Part shown: positions 27,356 through 36,485 of the stretch, one piece after another | Layout of the letters: each line of letters begins with the position of its first letter | Numbering within the stretch: the stretch's first letter is position 1 | Source: Candidatus Desulfovibrio intestinavium | GTDB taxonomy: Bacteria; Desulfobacterota; Desulfovibrionia; Desulfovibrionales; Desulfovibrionaceae | NCBI GenBank assembly: GCA_019118345.1 | Contig: DWZD01000046.1 | Coordinates: 38,074 to 102,073 of the forward strand | Direction of reading: 5' to 3' | DNA length: 64,000 bases | The notes under the pieces: generated by a model | Database searches by the model: none | The model's input: the letters and a program-made list of their open reading frames with translations, nothing else | What the model was told of the DNA's origin: nothing | Program-made: the position numbers and the translations under genes

Positions 27356-28195
27356 ATGCCATCACTGCCATTTACCAAGTGGAGTCCCAGCGGCAACACG
27401 ACGCTGCTCTTTCCCGCGGATGCCGTGGCCCATGCGCGGCAGGCCCAGGTGGCCCGCGCGGCCCTCATGCCCCACATGCTGGGCGGCGAGCAGGCGGGCT
27501 TCTGCGACATGCGCGCACGCCGCCTGCGCATGGCCGGGGGCGAATTTTGCATCAATGCCGCCCGGGCCTTCGGCGCGCTGCTGGCTCTGGAGGATGCCCG
27601 CCGCGCCGGGCAGGAGCGCGATACAGACCGGGCCTACGCCTGCGAGGTGCAGGTATCCGGCTGGCAGGGCACGGTGGGCCTGCGGGTGCGCGGCGGCCTG
27701 CCGGATTGGCGCGTGGCGGCGGATCTGCATCTGCCTGCCTGCCCGGTACGGCAGGAGGCCGAGGGGGTGACGCTGGTGCGCCTGCCGGGCATTGCCCATC
27801 TTTTGCTGGATGCCGCCCACGCCTTTCCCGACGACTACCTGGCCGCTTCCGCCCTGTTGCGCCGTCAGTTCGAACTTGCGGATCTGCCCGCTGCCGGGGT
27901 CATCTGGTGGCGGCAGATTCAGAATCAGCTGGAAATGTTCCCGGTGGTGCATGTGCGCGAAGCCGGCACAACCTGCCTGGAGAATGCCTGCGGTTCGGGC
28001 GCGCTGGCCCTGGGCCTGCGCCTCTGCCCCGACGGCGCCCAACGGCGCTTCACCATTCTTCAGCCGGGCGGAGAGCCGCTTGACGTGAACATTGACCGCA
28101 GCGAAGCCCCCATCCGTGCCACGGTGGACGGCCCGGTTCAGCTCGTGTCCGAAGGCCGCGTCTGGCTGCCGGAGGCGATGCTGCGGCAGGACTGA
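27356..28195 (+). CDS. DapF-fold amino-acid racemase, closest to CntK histidine racemase
   Basis: A 279-residue protein of the diaminopimelate-epimerase fold with two catalytic cysteines, Cys65 in GGEFCINAAR and Cys212 in ENACGSGALALG. True DapF motifs (MCGNGIRC, ACGTGACA) are replaced. The start KWSPSGNTTLL, the GGEQAGF segment, FCINA and FTILQPGGEPL resemble, from memory, staphylococcal CntK, which makes D-histidine for the metallophore staphylopine. No nicotianamine-synthase-like or opine-dehydrogenase gene is adjacent, so the product is unknown. ATG 27356 follows AAAGGAT. It is divergent from the OmpA/vWA gene and convergent with carbonic anhydrase. Confidence 0.75.
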   Translation: MPSLPFTKWSPSGNTTLLFPADAVAHARQAQVARAALMPHMLGGEQAGFCDMRARRLRMAGGEFCINAARAFGALLALEDARRAGQERDTDRAYACEVQVSGWQGTVGLRVRGGLPDWRVAADLHLPACPVRQEAEGVTLVRLPGIAHLLLDAAHAFPDDYLAASALLRRQFELADLPAAGVIWWRQIQNQLEMFPVVHVREAGTTCLENACGSGALALGLRLCPDGAQRRFTILQPGGEPLDVNIDRSEAPIRATVDGPVQLVSEGRVWLPEAMLRQD

Positions 28196-28218
28196 CCCGC
28201 CCCGCCCCCCGACGTGGG

Positions 28219-28908
28219 TTAGCCGATTTCCACCGCCCGCTGCAGGTGCGCGCCCAAACAGGCCAGATCCCGGTGCAGGCCATGCTCATGCAGGGATTCG
28301 AACTGTTCGGAATCCGGGAAATAGGCCAGCAGATCGCCGGCCTCCATATCAAAGTACCAGGCATGCAGGGAAAGGCGGTGCTCGGCCACACGGCGGCGTA
28401 TCCAGGGATAGGAGAGCAGATTTTCCACGGACAGGAGGACGGCGGCTTCTTCGCAGTCCCGCCGCCGCGCGGCCGGATCCGCTTCGCTGTGCCCGAGGCG
28501 TTCGATGGCCGGGCGGGCTATGCCCACCCACTGGGCCACATGACTGTCCGGCGGCGTGCCTTCCGGGTGCAGCAGGGCATGGATTCCCCCGCAGCAGGAA
28601 TGCCCCAGCACGATGACGTGCTCGACCTTGAGGTGACGCACGCCGTATTCCAGCACGGCCAGCACCGCGTCTCCCCGCCCGACTTCTTCGGCATGCGGCA
28701 CCAGATTGGCCACATTGCGCACGACAAAGATATCGCCGGGATCGCAGCCCATGAGCAGGGCGGGATCCGCCCGCGAGTCGCTGCAGGCGATGACGAGCGC
28801 CTTGGGGTGCTGTCCGTCGCGCAAGGCCTCGTAGTAGTTGACTTCCGCGTCATAGTAGAACTGGCGAAAGTTCTTGAAGCCGTCAATGAACTTGTGAAAG
28901 TCCCGCAT
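28219..28908 (-). CDS. Beta-class carbonic anhydrase
   Basis: A 229-residue zinc enzyme interconverting CO2 and bicarbonate. The ligands are Cys42 and Asp44 (ACSDSRAD), His103 and Cys106 (GHSCCGG); Arg46 completes the Asp-Arg dyad. The motif order and length match cytosolic bacterial beta-CAs. ATG 28908 begins the family N-terminus. It faces the racemase gene tail to tail with 23 bases between stops. Confidence 0.94.
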   Translation of the reverse strand: MRDFHKFIDGFKNFRQFYYDAEVNYYEALRDGQHPKALVIACSDSRADPALLMGCDPGDIFVVRNVANLVPHAEEVGRGDAVLAVLEYGVRHLKVEHVIVLGHSCCGGIHALLHPEGTPPDSHVAQWVGIARPAIERLGHSEADPAARRRDCEEAAVLLSVENLLSYPWIRRRVAEHRLSLHAWYFDMEAGDLLAYFPDSEQFESLHEHGLHRDLACLGAHLQRAVEIG

Positions 28909-29007
28909 GCACCGTCCCCGGGGGGCTTCTTACGGCAGATCGGCGGCCCGCGGCAGTCTCATCTGCCGCAGACCGCCGTCCGACGCATATGGCCTGTCAG
29001 TTTTGTC

Positions 29008-30759
29008 CTATTGCTTGAGGCGGTCGATAAGTTCCTTGAGTTCGGCCGCCATCTCCACCAGGGCGCGCACCTGTTCCGCCGCGCTGTCCATGGCCGCAAA
29101 GTTCCTGTCGGCAATGGCGCGCACCTGGCGCATTCCCTCGGAAACAGTCACCACGATGCCATGCTGCTGCTGGGCGGCGGTGGCTATCCGGGCCGCGCCG
29201 CTTTCGCTGTGACCGGCGGCATCCACGATTTCCTGCAGGGCCGTACCCGAGCGCCGCGCCAGATCGTCCGCTTCCTCGGCGGCCAGACGGGCATCCTGCA
29301 TGAAGCTGACACAGGAGTGGATGGCCTGCTGAATCTCGCCGATCTTGTCGCCCACCGAGGCGGTCGCCTGCACCGTCTTTTCGGCCAGCTTGCGCACCTC
29401 ATCCGCCACCACGGCAAAGCCCCGCCCCGCCTCGCCGGCGCGCGCGGCCTCAATGGCGGCATTGAGGGCCAGCAGATTGGTCTGGTCGGCAATATCCACA
29501 ATGACGTTCATGATGTCGCCGATGGAGCTTGCGCTTTCATCCAGCTGCAGCAAATCCTTGCTCTGCTTTTCGGCCATGACCAGCAGCCGGTGCATGGAGC
29601 TTTCACAGCCCTTCACGACCTCCAGCCCCCGCCCGGCGCTGTCGCGCGACTTTCCGGCGTCTTCCGTGGACAGAGCGGCATCCTGCACGATCTCCCCGGC
29701 GGCCACGGCCAGTTGTTCCACGTTCTCCATATTGCGCTTCATCTGGATGTTCTGGTCGCGGCTGCCGGTATTGACGGCCTCCACCTGTTCGGCCAGATAG
29801 CGCGAGCTTTCGGCCAGATGCGCAGCAATATTGTCGGCCTGCGCGGCGATCTGGGTCATTTCCGTCAGCAGGGAGCTGATGCGCGCCTCTTTCTGCTCGG
29901 CTTCGCGCAGGGCCTTTTCCGCCCGGGCGGCGTGGGCCAGGGCCTCACTGGATTTCTGCTCGTTTTCCACCAGCTTCTGCTTGAGGCAGTCCAGCAGCGA
30001 GCCAAGGGCCTGCGAGAGCTGGCCGGTTTCATCCTTGCGCGGCAGGCGCAAGTCGATATCCAGATTGCCGGCCACCACTTCTCTGGCGCGAGACACCAGA
30101 AGGCCCAGCGGCTGGCTGATGGAGCGGGCAAACAGGATGCTGGCCACAGCCAGCACCAGAATGGCGAAGGCCTGCATGATCAGGAAGAAAATCTGGGTGG
30201 AATGGCCCACATCCTGATATTCGCCGGCATCCCGCTGGGAGGCCGCATCCACCATATTGCGAATGGTCGATAGCTCGGACAGCACATCTTTCGAGGCCTG
30301 CATGGTCACGGCCTCAAAGCGCGCCTCAGCCTCCTGCAAATTGCCGGAGCGGGCCTGTTTGAGGATGTCCGCCGCGCTCTCATGCAGCACGAGGTGCGGC
30401 TTTTCCAGGGCGGCGAAATGACGGGCCGTATCCGGCAGCTGCCGTTCCAGCTCCCTGCGCTCGTCGGAATAGAACCATTTGCCGAAGGCGCACTTGTGCC
30501 CGTCCGTCTGAATATCGGACAGATCGCCCTTGGCGCCGGCAATGATGTGCTTGTTCAGATTTTCCGTCCAGTTGAGGTGATCCACTTCCCGCAGGGTCAG
30601 GATCACGGCCGCCCGCTGTTTGTACAGGGCCGCATCGGCCAGATGCATGATGTTTTCCGAGGACAGCCACGCGACCGCCGAAAAGAAGAGCATGGCGATC
30701 AGCGCCCCCACAAAGCCCAGCAAGAGTTTTTTGCTGATGGATAGATTTGCCCAGAGCAT
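29008..30759 (-). CDS. Methyl-accepting chemotaxis protein with extracytoplasmic CZB-like zinc-binding domain
   Basis: A 583-residue chemoreceptor. Membrane segments lie at about residues 11-32 and 188-212. The region between carries a CZB-like pattern: His61 in DHLNW, His71, Cys90 in HKCAFGKWF, His114 and His122/126. A HAMP domain follows (about 212-265), then a long signalling coiled coil whose tip is [33 protein letters not shown] domains bind zinc and respond to zinc or hypochlorous acid, and are more often cytoplasmic and C-terminal. ATG 30759 has GGGAGGG upstream and a candidate promoter. It probably signals through CheA/CheW with CheV. Confidence 0.92.
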   Translation of the reverse strand: MLWANLSISKKLLLGFVGALIAMLFFSAVAWLSSENIMHLADAALYKQRAAVILTLREVDHLNWTENLNKHIIAGAKGDLSDIQTDGHKCAFGKWFYSDERRELERQLPDTARHFAALEKPHLVLHESAADILKQARSGNLQEAEARFEAVTMQASKDVLSELSTIRNMVDAASQRDAGEYQDVGHSTQIFFLIMQAFAILVLAVASILFARSISQPLGLLVSRAREVVAGNLDIDLRLPRKDETGQLSQALGSLLDCLKQKLVENEQKSSEALAHAARAEKALREAEQKEARISSLLTEMTQIAAQADNIAAHLAESSRYLAEQVEAVNTGSRDQNIQMKRNMENVEQLAVAAGEIVQDAALSTEDAGKSRDSAGRGLEVVKGCESSMHRLLVMAEKQSKDLLQLDESASSIGDIMNVIVDIADQTNLLALNAAIEAARAGEAGRGFAVVADEVRKLAEKTVQATASVGDKIGEIQQAIHSCVSFMQDARLAAEEADDLARRSGTALQEIVDAAGHSESGAARIATAAQQQHGIVVTVSEGMRQVRAIADRNFAAMDSAAEQVRALVEMAAELKELIDRLKQ

Positions 30760-30782
30760 AAGCCCTCCCCTGTTTGCCTGGA

Positions 30783-30811
30783 AACATACGTGATCTTTGT
30801 CCGTACGGCAA
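30783..30811 (-). promoter_or_regulatory. Candidate promoter for the chemoreceptor gene
   Basis: Minus-strand TTGCCG (30806-30811) and TATGTT (30783-30788) with a 17-base spacer, 24 bases before the ATG. Confidence 0.4.
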
Positions 30812-31012
30812 GCCGCCTTGCCCGGTCGGGGCTTTGCGCAAGACGTCTTAACAGTACCCTTTCCTACTAAAAAGGCAAGTCTTGCCAGAGATTCCTATTT
30901 GGTGAAAAATGGCACCACATGCCCGCGTTCTTGCCGGCCCGGCACGCCGGCACGGTGACAGTCGCCTTGCGATAGAACGCAACCACAAGGCAATTCGGAT
31001 TTGGAGGTTGGA

Positions 31013-32398
31013 ATGAAGGATTGGAAGCGCATGACGCTGTGCTCCCTGGCTGCGGTCGCCACGCTGACCGCTGCCGCCACCCAAACGATTTTCGCTGCGG
31101 AAATCAAACCGCCCATGGCCAAGTTCAGCATGGTTTCCGATGTGGTCATGGACAAGTGCATGGCCTGCCACAGCCGCAATTATGACCTGCCCTTCTACGC
31201 CAAGATTCCCGGCATCCGGGAAATCATCGAGCAGGATTACCGCGACGGTCTGCGGGCCATGGATCTGAATGCCGAGCTTGTGGAAACCGCCAAGGACAAA
31301 CCGGTCGGCGAAACGACGCTGGCCAAGATGGAATGGGTCATCAACAACGACACCATGCCCCCGGCCAAGTTTGCCGTGGTTCACTGGGGCAGCCGGCTTT
31401 CCGCCGGGGAAAAGCAGATGATTCTGGACTGGGTGCGCACCACCCGGGCCGAATACTATGCCACCGGCACGGCGGCGCCCAAGTATGCCAACGAACCGGT
31501 GCAGCCCATCCCGCAGGCCCTGCCGATCAATGCGGCCAAGGCGGCGCTGGGCGAAAAGCTCTTCAACGACAAGCGGCTTTCGGCCGACAACACGCTTGCC
31601 TGTTCCGGCTGCCACGCCTACGACAAGGCCGGTACGGACAACTCCCGCTTCTCCGAAGGGATCCGCAAGCAATTCGGCGACGTCAACGCCCCCACGGTCT
31701 TCAATGCCGCCTTCAACCGCTGGCAGTTCTGGGATGGACGTGCGGCCGATCTGCAGGAACAGGCCGGCGGCCCGCCCATGAATCCCATTGAAATGGGCTG
31801 CCGGAACTGGGAGGAAATCATCGCCAAGCTGGCCGGGGACGAGGCCCTGACCGCCGAATTCCGTGCCGTCTACCCCGGCGGCTGGACAGGGGACAACATC
31901 ACCGATGCCATTGCCGAATACGAAAAGACCCTGCTGACCCCCAACAGCCGCTTTGACAAGTGGCTCATGGGCGACGCCAAGGCCCTGAGCGCCGACGAGG
32001 TGAAGGGCTATGAGCTGTTCAAGCTCTATCGCTGCGCCAGCTGCCATGTGGGCAAGGGCATGGGCGGCCAGTCCTTTGAATATATGGATCTCAAGGCCGA
32101 CTACTTTGCCGATCGCGGCAGCCCGCTCAATTCGGACAAGGGGCGCATGAACGCCACCAACAAGGAAGAGGATCTGCACCGCTTCAAGGTGCCCAACCTG
32201 CGCAACGTGGAGCTGACCCACCCCTACATGCACGATGGCACCGTGACCTCGCTTGACGAAAGCGTGCGCATCATGGGCAAGTATCTGTCGGGCATTCCGG
32301 TTTCGGATCAGGATCGCAAGCTCATCGTGGGCTTCCTGCGCACCCTGACCGGGGAATATCAGGGCAAGCCGCTCGCAGGCAAGCCGGTGGAACGCTGA
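31013..32398 (+). CDS. Three-haem cytochrome c peroxidase
   Basis: A 461-residue periplasmic protein with a Sec signal peptide (residues 1-29) and three c-haem motifs: CMACH (49-53), CSGCH (197-201) and CASCH (341-345). The last two, with FNRWQFWDGRAADL and the late PYMHDGTV Met/His region, make the classical dihaem peroxidase that reduces H2O2 using cytochrome c. The first ~150 residues form an extra haem-binding domain, which may take electrons in from the membrane or the periplasmic cytochrome pool. ATG 31013 has GGAGG seven bases upstream. With cydAB it forms an oxygen-defence set for an anaerobe. Confidence 0.93.
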   Translation: MKDWKRMTLCSLAAVATLTAAATQTIFAAEIKPPMAKFSMVSDVVMDKCMACHSRNYDLPFYAKIPGIREIIEQDYRDGLRAMDLNAELVETAKDKPVGETTLAKMEWVINNDTMPPAKFAVVHWGSRLSAGEKQMILDWVRTTRAEYYATGTAAPKYANEPVQPIPQALPINAAKAALGEKLFNDKRLSADNTLACSGCHAYDKAGTDNSRFSEGIRKQFGDVNAPTVFNAAFNRWQFWDGRAADLQEQAGGPPMNPIEMGCRNWEEIIAKLAGDEALTAEFRAVYPGGWTGDNITDAIAEYEKTLLTPNSRFDKWLMGDAKALSADEVKGYELFKLYRCASCHVGKGMGGQSFEYMDLKADYFADRGSPLNSDKGRMNATNKEEDLHRFKVPNLRNVELTHPYMHDGTVTSLDESVRIMGKYLSGIPVSDQDRKLIVGFLRTLTGEYQGKPLAGKPVER

Positions 32399-32475
32399 TC
32401 CCGGGGCATTCCCGCTGTCCGCTGCCCCCGGCAGGGGCTGCGGCCAGCGCCTTCCCGCAAGGGCAAGTCCAAACA

Positions 32476-32507
32476 AAACGGGCATACGCCAAGGCGTATG
32501 CCCGTTT
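32476..32507. terminator. Bidirectional terminator between peroxidase and zinc-finger genes
   Basis: A perfect 15-bp stem (32476-32490 with 32493-32507) and a two-base gap at the apex. AAAC/GTTT ends give U-rich tails on both strands. It separates the convergent genes ending at 32398 and 32585. Confidence 0.85.
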
Positions 32508-32584
32508 CTGATATGAAAAGCCCAGCCGTGCCGCGCGCTTTTCCCCGCCCCGGCACATCGCGGCGGGGGATCGGCAGGGCGGGA

Positions 32585-32803
32585 TCAATGACCGGATTCC
32601 CGTTCTTCCTGACAACTCAGGCACAGGCCGACGCCGGGCAGGGCTTCAAGACGCTTGGCCGGAATGGGCTCGCCACATTCGCGGCAGCAGGCAACCCCGT
32701 CAATCCATTCAGGGCCGCCGCGATCCATCCGGGAGCGGGCGCGCAACAGGGCGGATTCCCTGTCCAGTCGTTCCAGTTCGGTGGCCTGATCAAATACGTC
32801 CAT
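32585..32803 (-). CDS. TraR/DksA-family zinc-finger protein
   Basis: A 72-residue protein with the C4 zinc finger CRECGEPIPAKRLEALPGVGLCLSC spread over residues 40-65 (C-x2-C-x17-C-x2-C), the hallmark of TraR/DksA. It lacks the long N-terminal coiled coil of DksA, so it is TraR-sized. Such proteins bind the RNA polymerase secondary channel, though some short phage-like forms have unknown roles. ATG 32803 follows AAGGAG. It is 126 bases downstream of argD. Confidence 0.85.
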   Translation of the reverse strand: MDVFDQATELERLDRESALLRARSRMDRGGPEWIDGVACCRECGEPIPAKRLEALPGVGLCLSCQEERESGH

Positions 32804-32826
32804 GCGTTTCTCCTTGGCAAAGCAAG

Positions 32827-32854
32827 CGGCAACCCTGTCGAAACAGGGTTGCCG
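32827..32854 (-). terminator. Hairpin between argD and the zinc-finger gene
   Basis: A perfect 11-bp stem (32827-32837 with 32844-32854) with a six-base loop, 75 bases beyond the argD stop. The minus-strand tail is only weakly T-rich (CTTGCTTT), so it may be a partial terminator. Confidence 0.5.
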
Positions 32855-32929
32855 TATGAAGTGATGCCGTCGTGTAGCACACAGCCCGGTCGCTGTAAAC
32901 AGAAAACGTGCATGCGGGCAAAGCCGCGC

Positions 32930-34129
32930 CTAACGGCCCTGCAGGATATCCTCCAGCACGGCAAGGAAGGCATCCAGATCGGCCTTGTCCACATTGAGGG
33001 GCGGCAGGAGGCGCAGGGTCACGCCGTGGCTCAGGTTGCAGATGAAGCCGCGGCGGATGAGTTCCTTCCAGACCTCAGTGCCGTCCTCGCAGAGTTCGAT
33101 ACCGATCATGAGGCCCAGACCGCGCACCTCGCGAATTTTGCCGGGCAGGCGACGCATGAGCGCCTCAGCCTCCGCGCGCACCTGCGCACCGAGTTGCCCG
33201 GCCCGTTCCACAAGGCCGTCACGCTGCATGATCTCGATGGTCTTGGCCGCCACGGCCGACACCAGCGCCCCGCCGCCAAAGGTGGTGGCATGGCTGCCCG
33301 CCACAAAACCCCGCGCGGCCTCGCTGGTGGCCAGCATGGCCCCCATGGGCAGGCCGTTGGCCAGCGACTTGGCCACGCTGATGGCATCGGGCCGGATGTC
33401 ATAATTCTGGAAGGCCCAGAATTTGCCGGTGCGGCCCATGCCGGCCTGCACTTCATCGCAGAGCAGCAGGATGTCCTTCTTGCGGCAGAGGGCCTCCACG
33501 CCCTTGAGGTATTCGGCGGGCAGGGGCAGCACGCCGCCCTCGCCCTGCACGCATTCCAGCAGCACGGCGGCCGTCTTGCCGCTGATGGCCGCTTCCAGCG
33601 CCGCCAGATCCCCGGCCGGCACCTGGGCAAAGCCTTCGGGCAGCGGCGTGAAGCCGTCGCTCAGGCTCTCGCGTCCGGTGGCGGCCAGAGCGCCCAGGGT
33701 GCGCCCGTGGAAGCAGTTGCCGAGGGTGATGATCTCAAAGGCGTCGCGCTGCTTGACGCTGCGCATGTAGCGGCGGGCCAGCTTGATCAGGGCCTCGTTG
33801 GCCTCTGCCCCGGAATTGCAGAAAAAGGCCTTCTCATGATGCGTGGTGGCCAGCAGCTTCTCCGCCAGCTCAAGCTGCTCTTCCTGATAGAAAAGGTTGC
33901 TCACATGCCAGAGCTTGCGGCTTTGGGCCGCCAGCGCGTCGCAGATTTCGTCGTTGCAATGCCCCAGGCCCACCACGGCGATACCGGCCAGCAAATCCAC
34001 ATACTCCTTGCCGTCCACATCCCAGAGGCGCGACCCCTTGCCGCGCACGATGGCCAGCGGGTAACGGCTGTAGGAACGGCAGAGCAGGTTTTCTTCACGG
34101 GCGACAACGGCGTCAAAGGCTTTTGACAT
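32930..34129 (-). CDS. argD: Acetylornithine/succinyldiaminopimelate aminotransferase
   Basis: A 399-residue class III PLP aminotransferase. FFCNSGAEANEALIKLARRY, GNCFHGRTLGALAATG, LLCDEVQAGMGRTGKFWA (PLP-ring Asp) and SVAKSLANGLPMGA (Schiff-base Lys) match ArgD, which acts in arginine synthesis and often also in lysine/DAP synthesis. ATG 34129 has GGGAGG six bases upstream. It lies 119 bases after dut on the same strand; other arg genes are not in the window. Confidence 0.92.
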   Translation of the reverse strand: MSKAFDAVVAREENLLCRSYSRYPLAIVRGKGSRLWDVDGKEYVDLLAGIAVVGLGHCNDEICDALAAQSRKLWHVSNLFYQEEQLELAEKLLATTHHEKAFFCNSGAEANEALIKLARRYMRSVKQRDAFEIITLGNCFHGRTLGALAATGRESLSDGFTPLPEGFAQVPAGDLAALEAAISGKTAAVLLECVQGEGGVLPLPAEYLKGVEALCRKKDILLLCDEVQAGMGRTGKFWAFQNYDIRPDAISVAKSLANGLPMGAMLATSEAARGFVAGSHATTFGGGALVSAVAAKTIEIMQRDGLVERAGQLGAQVRAEAEALMRRLPGKIREVRGLGLMIGIELCEDGTEVWKELIRRGFICNLSHGVTLRLLPPLNVDKADLDAFLAVLEDILQGR

Positions 34130-34248
34130 GACATCCTCCCAAAACAGGGCGACCGCAAGGCGGCGGTAAAATGTTCGCGGCAGTTCCGCTGCCGAAGGGG
34201 CGGCGTTCCGACCGGCGGGGCAGCACAATGCCGGCCGGCGAGGGCCGT

Positions 34249-34731
34249 TCAGCGTCCCGTATGCCCGAAACCGCCGCTGCCGCGCTCAGTGGCTTCGAGC
34301 TGCGGCACAATTTCCCAGCGGGGACGGACAAAGGGTTGAAAAATGAGCTGCGCCATGCGCTCGCCCCGGCGCAGAATGCGCTCTGCGCCAGAGGTATTGA
34401 GCAGCATGACAAGGACTTCCCCGGTATAATCGGGATCAATGACTCCGACCCCCTGGGCCACGGTCAGACCATCGCGCGCGCCAAGGCCGCTGCGGGAATA
34501 AAGAAAGCCCGCCAGATGCGGCAGACAGGGCTGGACGCTGATGCCCGACGGCACACAGACCCGTTCGCCGGGGGCAATGCGCACCTCCTCCGTCTCGAGG
34601 CAGGCACGCAAATCCAGTCCGGCCGACAGGCGGGTGGCGGGTTCCAGCGCCCCGGCGTAGAGGGCTTCCGCCCCGGGACGGACAAAGGCAATGCGGACGG
34701 CGCAGGACTCCGGCGCGACAGAAAGGCTCAT
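34249..34731 (-). CDS. dut: Deoxyuridine 5'-triphosphate nucleotidohydrolase
   Basis: A 160-residue trimeric dUTPase that hydrolyses dUTP to dUMP, keeping uracil out of DNA. All five motifs are visible: AGLDLRAC, SRSGLGARDGL, GVIDPDYTGEV, GERMAQLIFQP and the C-terminal RGSGGFGHTGR. ATG 34731 is used; an ATG three codons upstream (34740) lies only three bases from GGGAG. A terminator for comM and an 8-bp inverted repeat (34802-34809 with 34819-34826) lie in the leader, so dut may have its own promoter. Confidence 0.93.
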   Translation of the reverse strand: MSLSVAPESCAVRIAFVRPGAEALYAGALEPATRLSAGLDLRACLETEEVRIAPGERVCVPSGISVQPCLPHLAGFLYSRSGLGARDGLTVAQGVGVIDPDYTGEVLVMLLNTSGAERILRRGERMAQLIFQPFVRPRWEIVPQLEATERGSGGFGHTGR

Positions 34732-34858
34732 GGTCGGCATCAACTCCCGAAAAAATGACGTGATCGCCGCGCCCGGCAGCATGACGCGCGGGAAGCGGAA
34801 CGGCGCAAGCATGCCAAACTTGCGCCCGCAGGTCGAGAGGAGAAAGGCCGCTCCGCCC

Positions 34859-34889
34859 AAAAAAATGCCTTGCCCCGTGCCCGGGGGCA
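34859..34889 (-). terminator. Terminator after the comM-like gene
   Basis: On the minus strand, stem TGCCCC/GGGGCA (34884-34889 with 34871-34876) is followed five bases later by seven Ts (34859-34865). It lies 16 bases beyond the stop at 34906. Confidence 0.7.
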
Positions 34890-34905
34890 CACGCCGCGCG
34901 CTCCC

Positions 34906-36435
34906 CTACTCCGCCGGCCTGTCCAGCACGCGCAGGGCAATGGCTTCGGCCAGATGCTCCGCCCCGATAGCGGCGCGGTCGTCCAGATCCGCAATGGTGC
35001 GCGCCAGACGCAGAATGCGGGTATAGGCCCGCGCCGACAGCCCCAGACGCGCCAAGGCCTCCCGCAGCAGGGCCTGCCCTTCGCCGCCCACGGCGCAATG
35101 CTGCTCCAGCAGGCTGCCGGACAGCCCGGCGTTGCAGCGGATATTCGTGCCCGCATAGCGTTCTTCCTGTCGCCGCCGGGCATCGGCCACGCGCCGGGCC
35201 ATGCGGGCGGAACTTTCGCCGGGTTGGGCCGCCCGCAAGTCCTCATAGGGGACGGCGGGCACTTCCACATGCACGTCAATGCGATCGAGCAGCGGGCCGG
35301 AAAGACGGCTGCGGTAGCGCGCCCGCTGATCCGGACGGCAGGTGCAGGCATGACGCGGATCGCCGAAGTAGCCGCAGGGACAGGGGTTCATGGCCGCCAC
35401 CAGCATGCAGTCCGCCGGAAAGGCGACGCTCTGGCTGGCGCGGGCAATGCAAATCACGCCATCCTCCAGCGGCTGCCGCAGGCTCTCCAGCGTGGTCTTG
35501 GCATATTCGGGCAATTCGTCCAGAAAGAGCACGCCCCGATGGGCCAGCGAAACTTCGCCGGGCCGTGGCGTCGTGCCGCCGCCCACCAGCGCCATGTCCG
35601 ACACCGTGTGATGCGGAGAACGGAAGGGCCGCCGCCGCACCAGACCGCCGCCCTCGGGCAGGCGTCCGGCCACGCTGTAAATCTTGGTGACTTCCAGCGC
35701 CTCCTCAAAGGAGAGGGGCGGCAGGATGGAGGGCAGGCGCTGGGCCAGCATGGTCTTGCCGCTGCCCGGCGGGCCGATCATGAGCAGGTTGTGCCCGCCC
35801 GCCGCCGCCACTTCCAGCGCCCGCTTGGCGGCCAGCTGGCCCTTGACATCGGCATAATCGGCCTGCGGCGTCTCGACCGCGTCCTGCGGCGTCTCCTGAA
35901 CAGCCAGCGGCTCGAGGGGCTGTTCGCCTCGCAAAAAGGCCACGCATTCCGCAAGGGTACGCGGAGCAAATACGGCCACGCCGCGCACCACCGCCGCTTC
36001 CTGCCCGTTGGCCGGCGGCACGATGCAGCGGGCCGCCCCCTCCTCGCGGGCGCGAATGACCAGCGGCAGGATGCCCGCCACGGGCCGCAGCGCGCCGGAA
36101 AGGGAGAGTTCTCCGGCGACAAAGGCGCCGTTCAGGCTCTCGACCGGCAATTGTCCCGCCGCCGCCAGCAGGCCCAGCGCCAGCGGCAGATCATAGGCCG
36201 TTCCGCCCTTGCGCCGCCCCGCCGGGGCCAGATTGACGGTGATGCGCGCCGGCGGCAGGCGAAACTGCCCGGCCCGCAGCGCGGCAAAGACGCGATCCCG
36301 CGCCTCGCGCACCGCCGTTTCCGGCAGACCCACCAGCGAAAAGGACGGCAGCCCCTGGCGCACCAGCTCCACTTCCACATCCACGCGGTAGGCATCCACG
36401 CCTTCCCAGCCGGCGCTGCTCAGCCGAACGACCAT
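34906..36435 (-). CDS. comM: YifB/ComM-family AAA+ ATPase (Mg-chelatase-like)
   Basis: A 509-residue protein with an N-terminal Lon-protease-like fold domain (residues 1-170), an AAA+ domain with Walker A LLMIGPPGSGKTMLAQR, Walker B GVLFLDELPEY, and a C-terminal domain with the zinc-binding NPCPCGYFGDPRHACTC segment. ComM is a branch-migration helicase that aids integration of incoming DNA during transformation. It is present in many bacteria not known to be competent, so natural competence is not implied. It lies 50 bases after lepB. Confidence 0.92.
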   Translation of the reverse strand: MVVRLSSAGWEGVDAYRVDVEVELVRQGLPSFSLVGLPETAVREARDRVFAALRAGQFRLPPARITVNLAPAGRRKGGTAYDLPLALGLLAAAGQLPVESLNGAFVAGELSLSGALRPVAGILPLVIRAREEGAARCIVPPANGQEAAVVRGVAVFAPRTLAECVAFLRGEQPLEPLAVQETPQDAVETPQADYADVKGQLAAKRALEVAAAGGHNLLMIGPPGSGKTMLAQRLPSILPPLSFEEALEVTKIYSVAGRLPEGGGLVRRRPFRSPHHTVSDMALVGGGTTPRPGEVSLAHRGVLFLDELPEYAKTTLESLRQPLEDGVICIARASQSVAFPADCMLVAAMNPCPCGYFGDPRHACTCRPDQRARYRSRLSGPLLDRIDVHVEVPAVPYEDLRAAQPGESSARMARRVADARRRQEERYAGTNIRCNAGLSGSLLEQHCAVGGEGQALLREALARLGLSARAYTRILRLARTIADLDDRAAIGAEHLAEAIALRVLDRPAE

Positions 36436-36485
36436 CTGTGTCCCTCATGCCAAAAGGGCATGGCCCGCGCCATGCCCCACACGCC

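Noticed and set aside
26143..27555. A 470-residue version of the OmpA/vWA protein
   Set aside because: The extra N-terminus runs antisense into the racemase gene; the ATG at 27138 has a strong RBS and begins a signal peptide.
30926..30938. A TGGCAC...TGC sequence upstream of the peroxidase gene resembling a sigma-54 promoter
   Set aside because: The GG and GC elements are eight, not ten, bases apart, so it does not fit the -24/-12 spacing.
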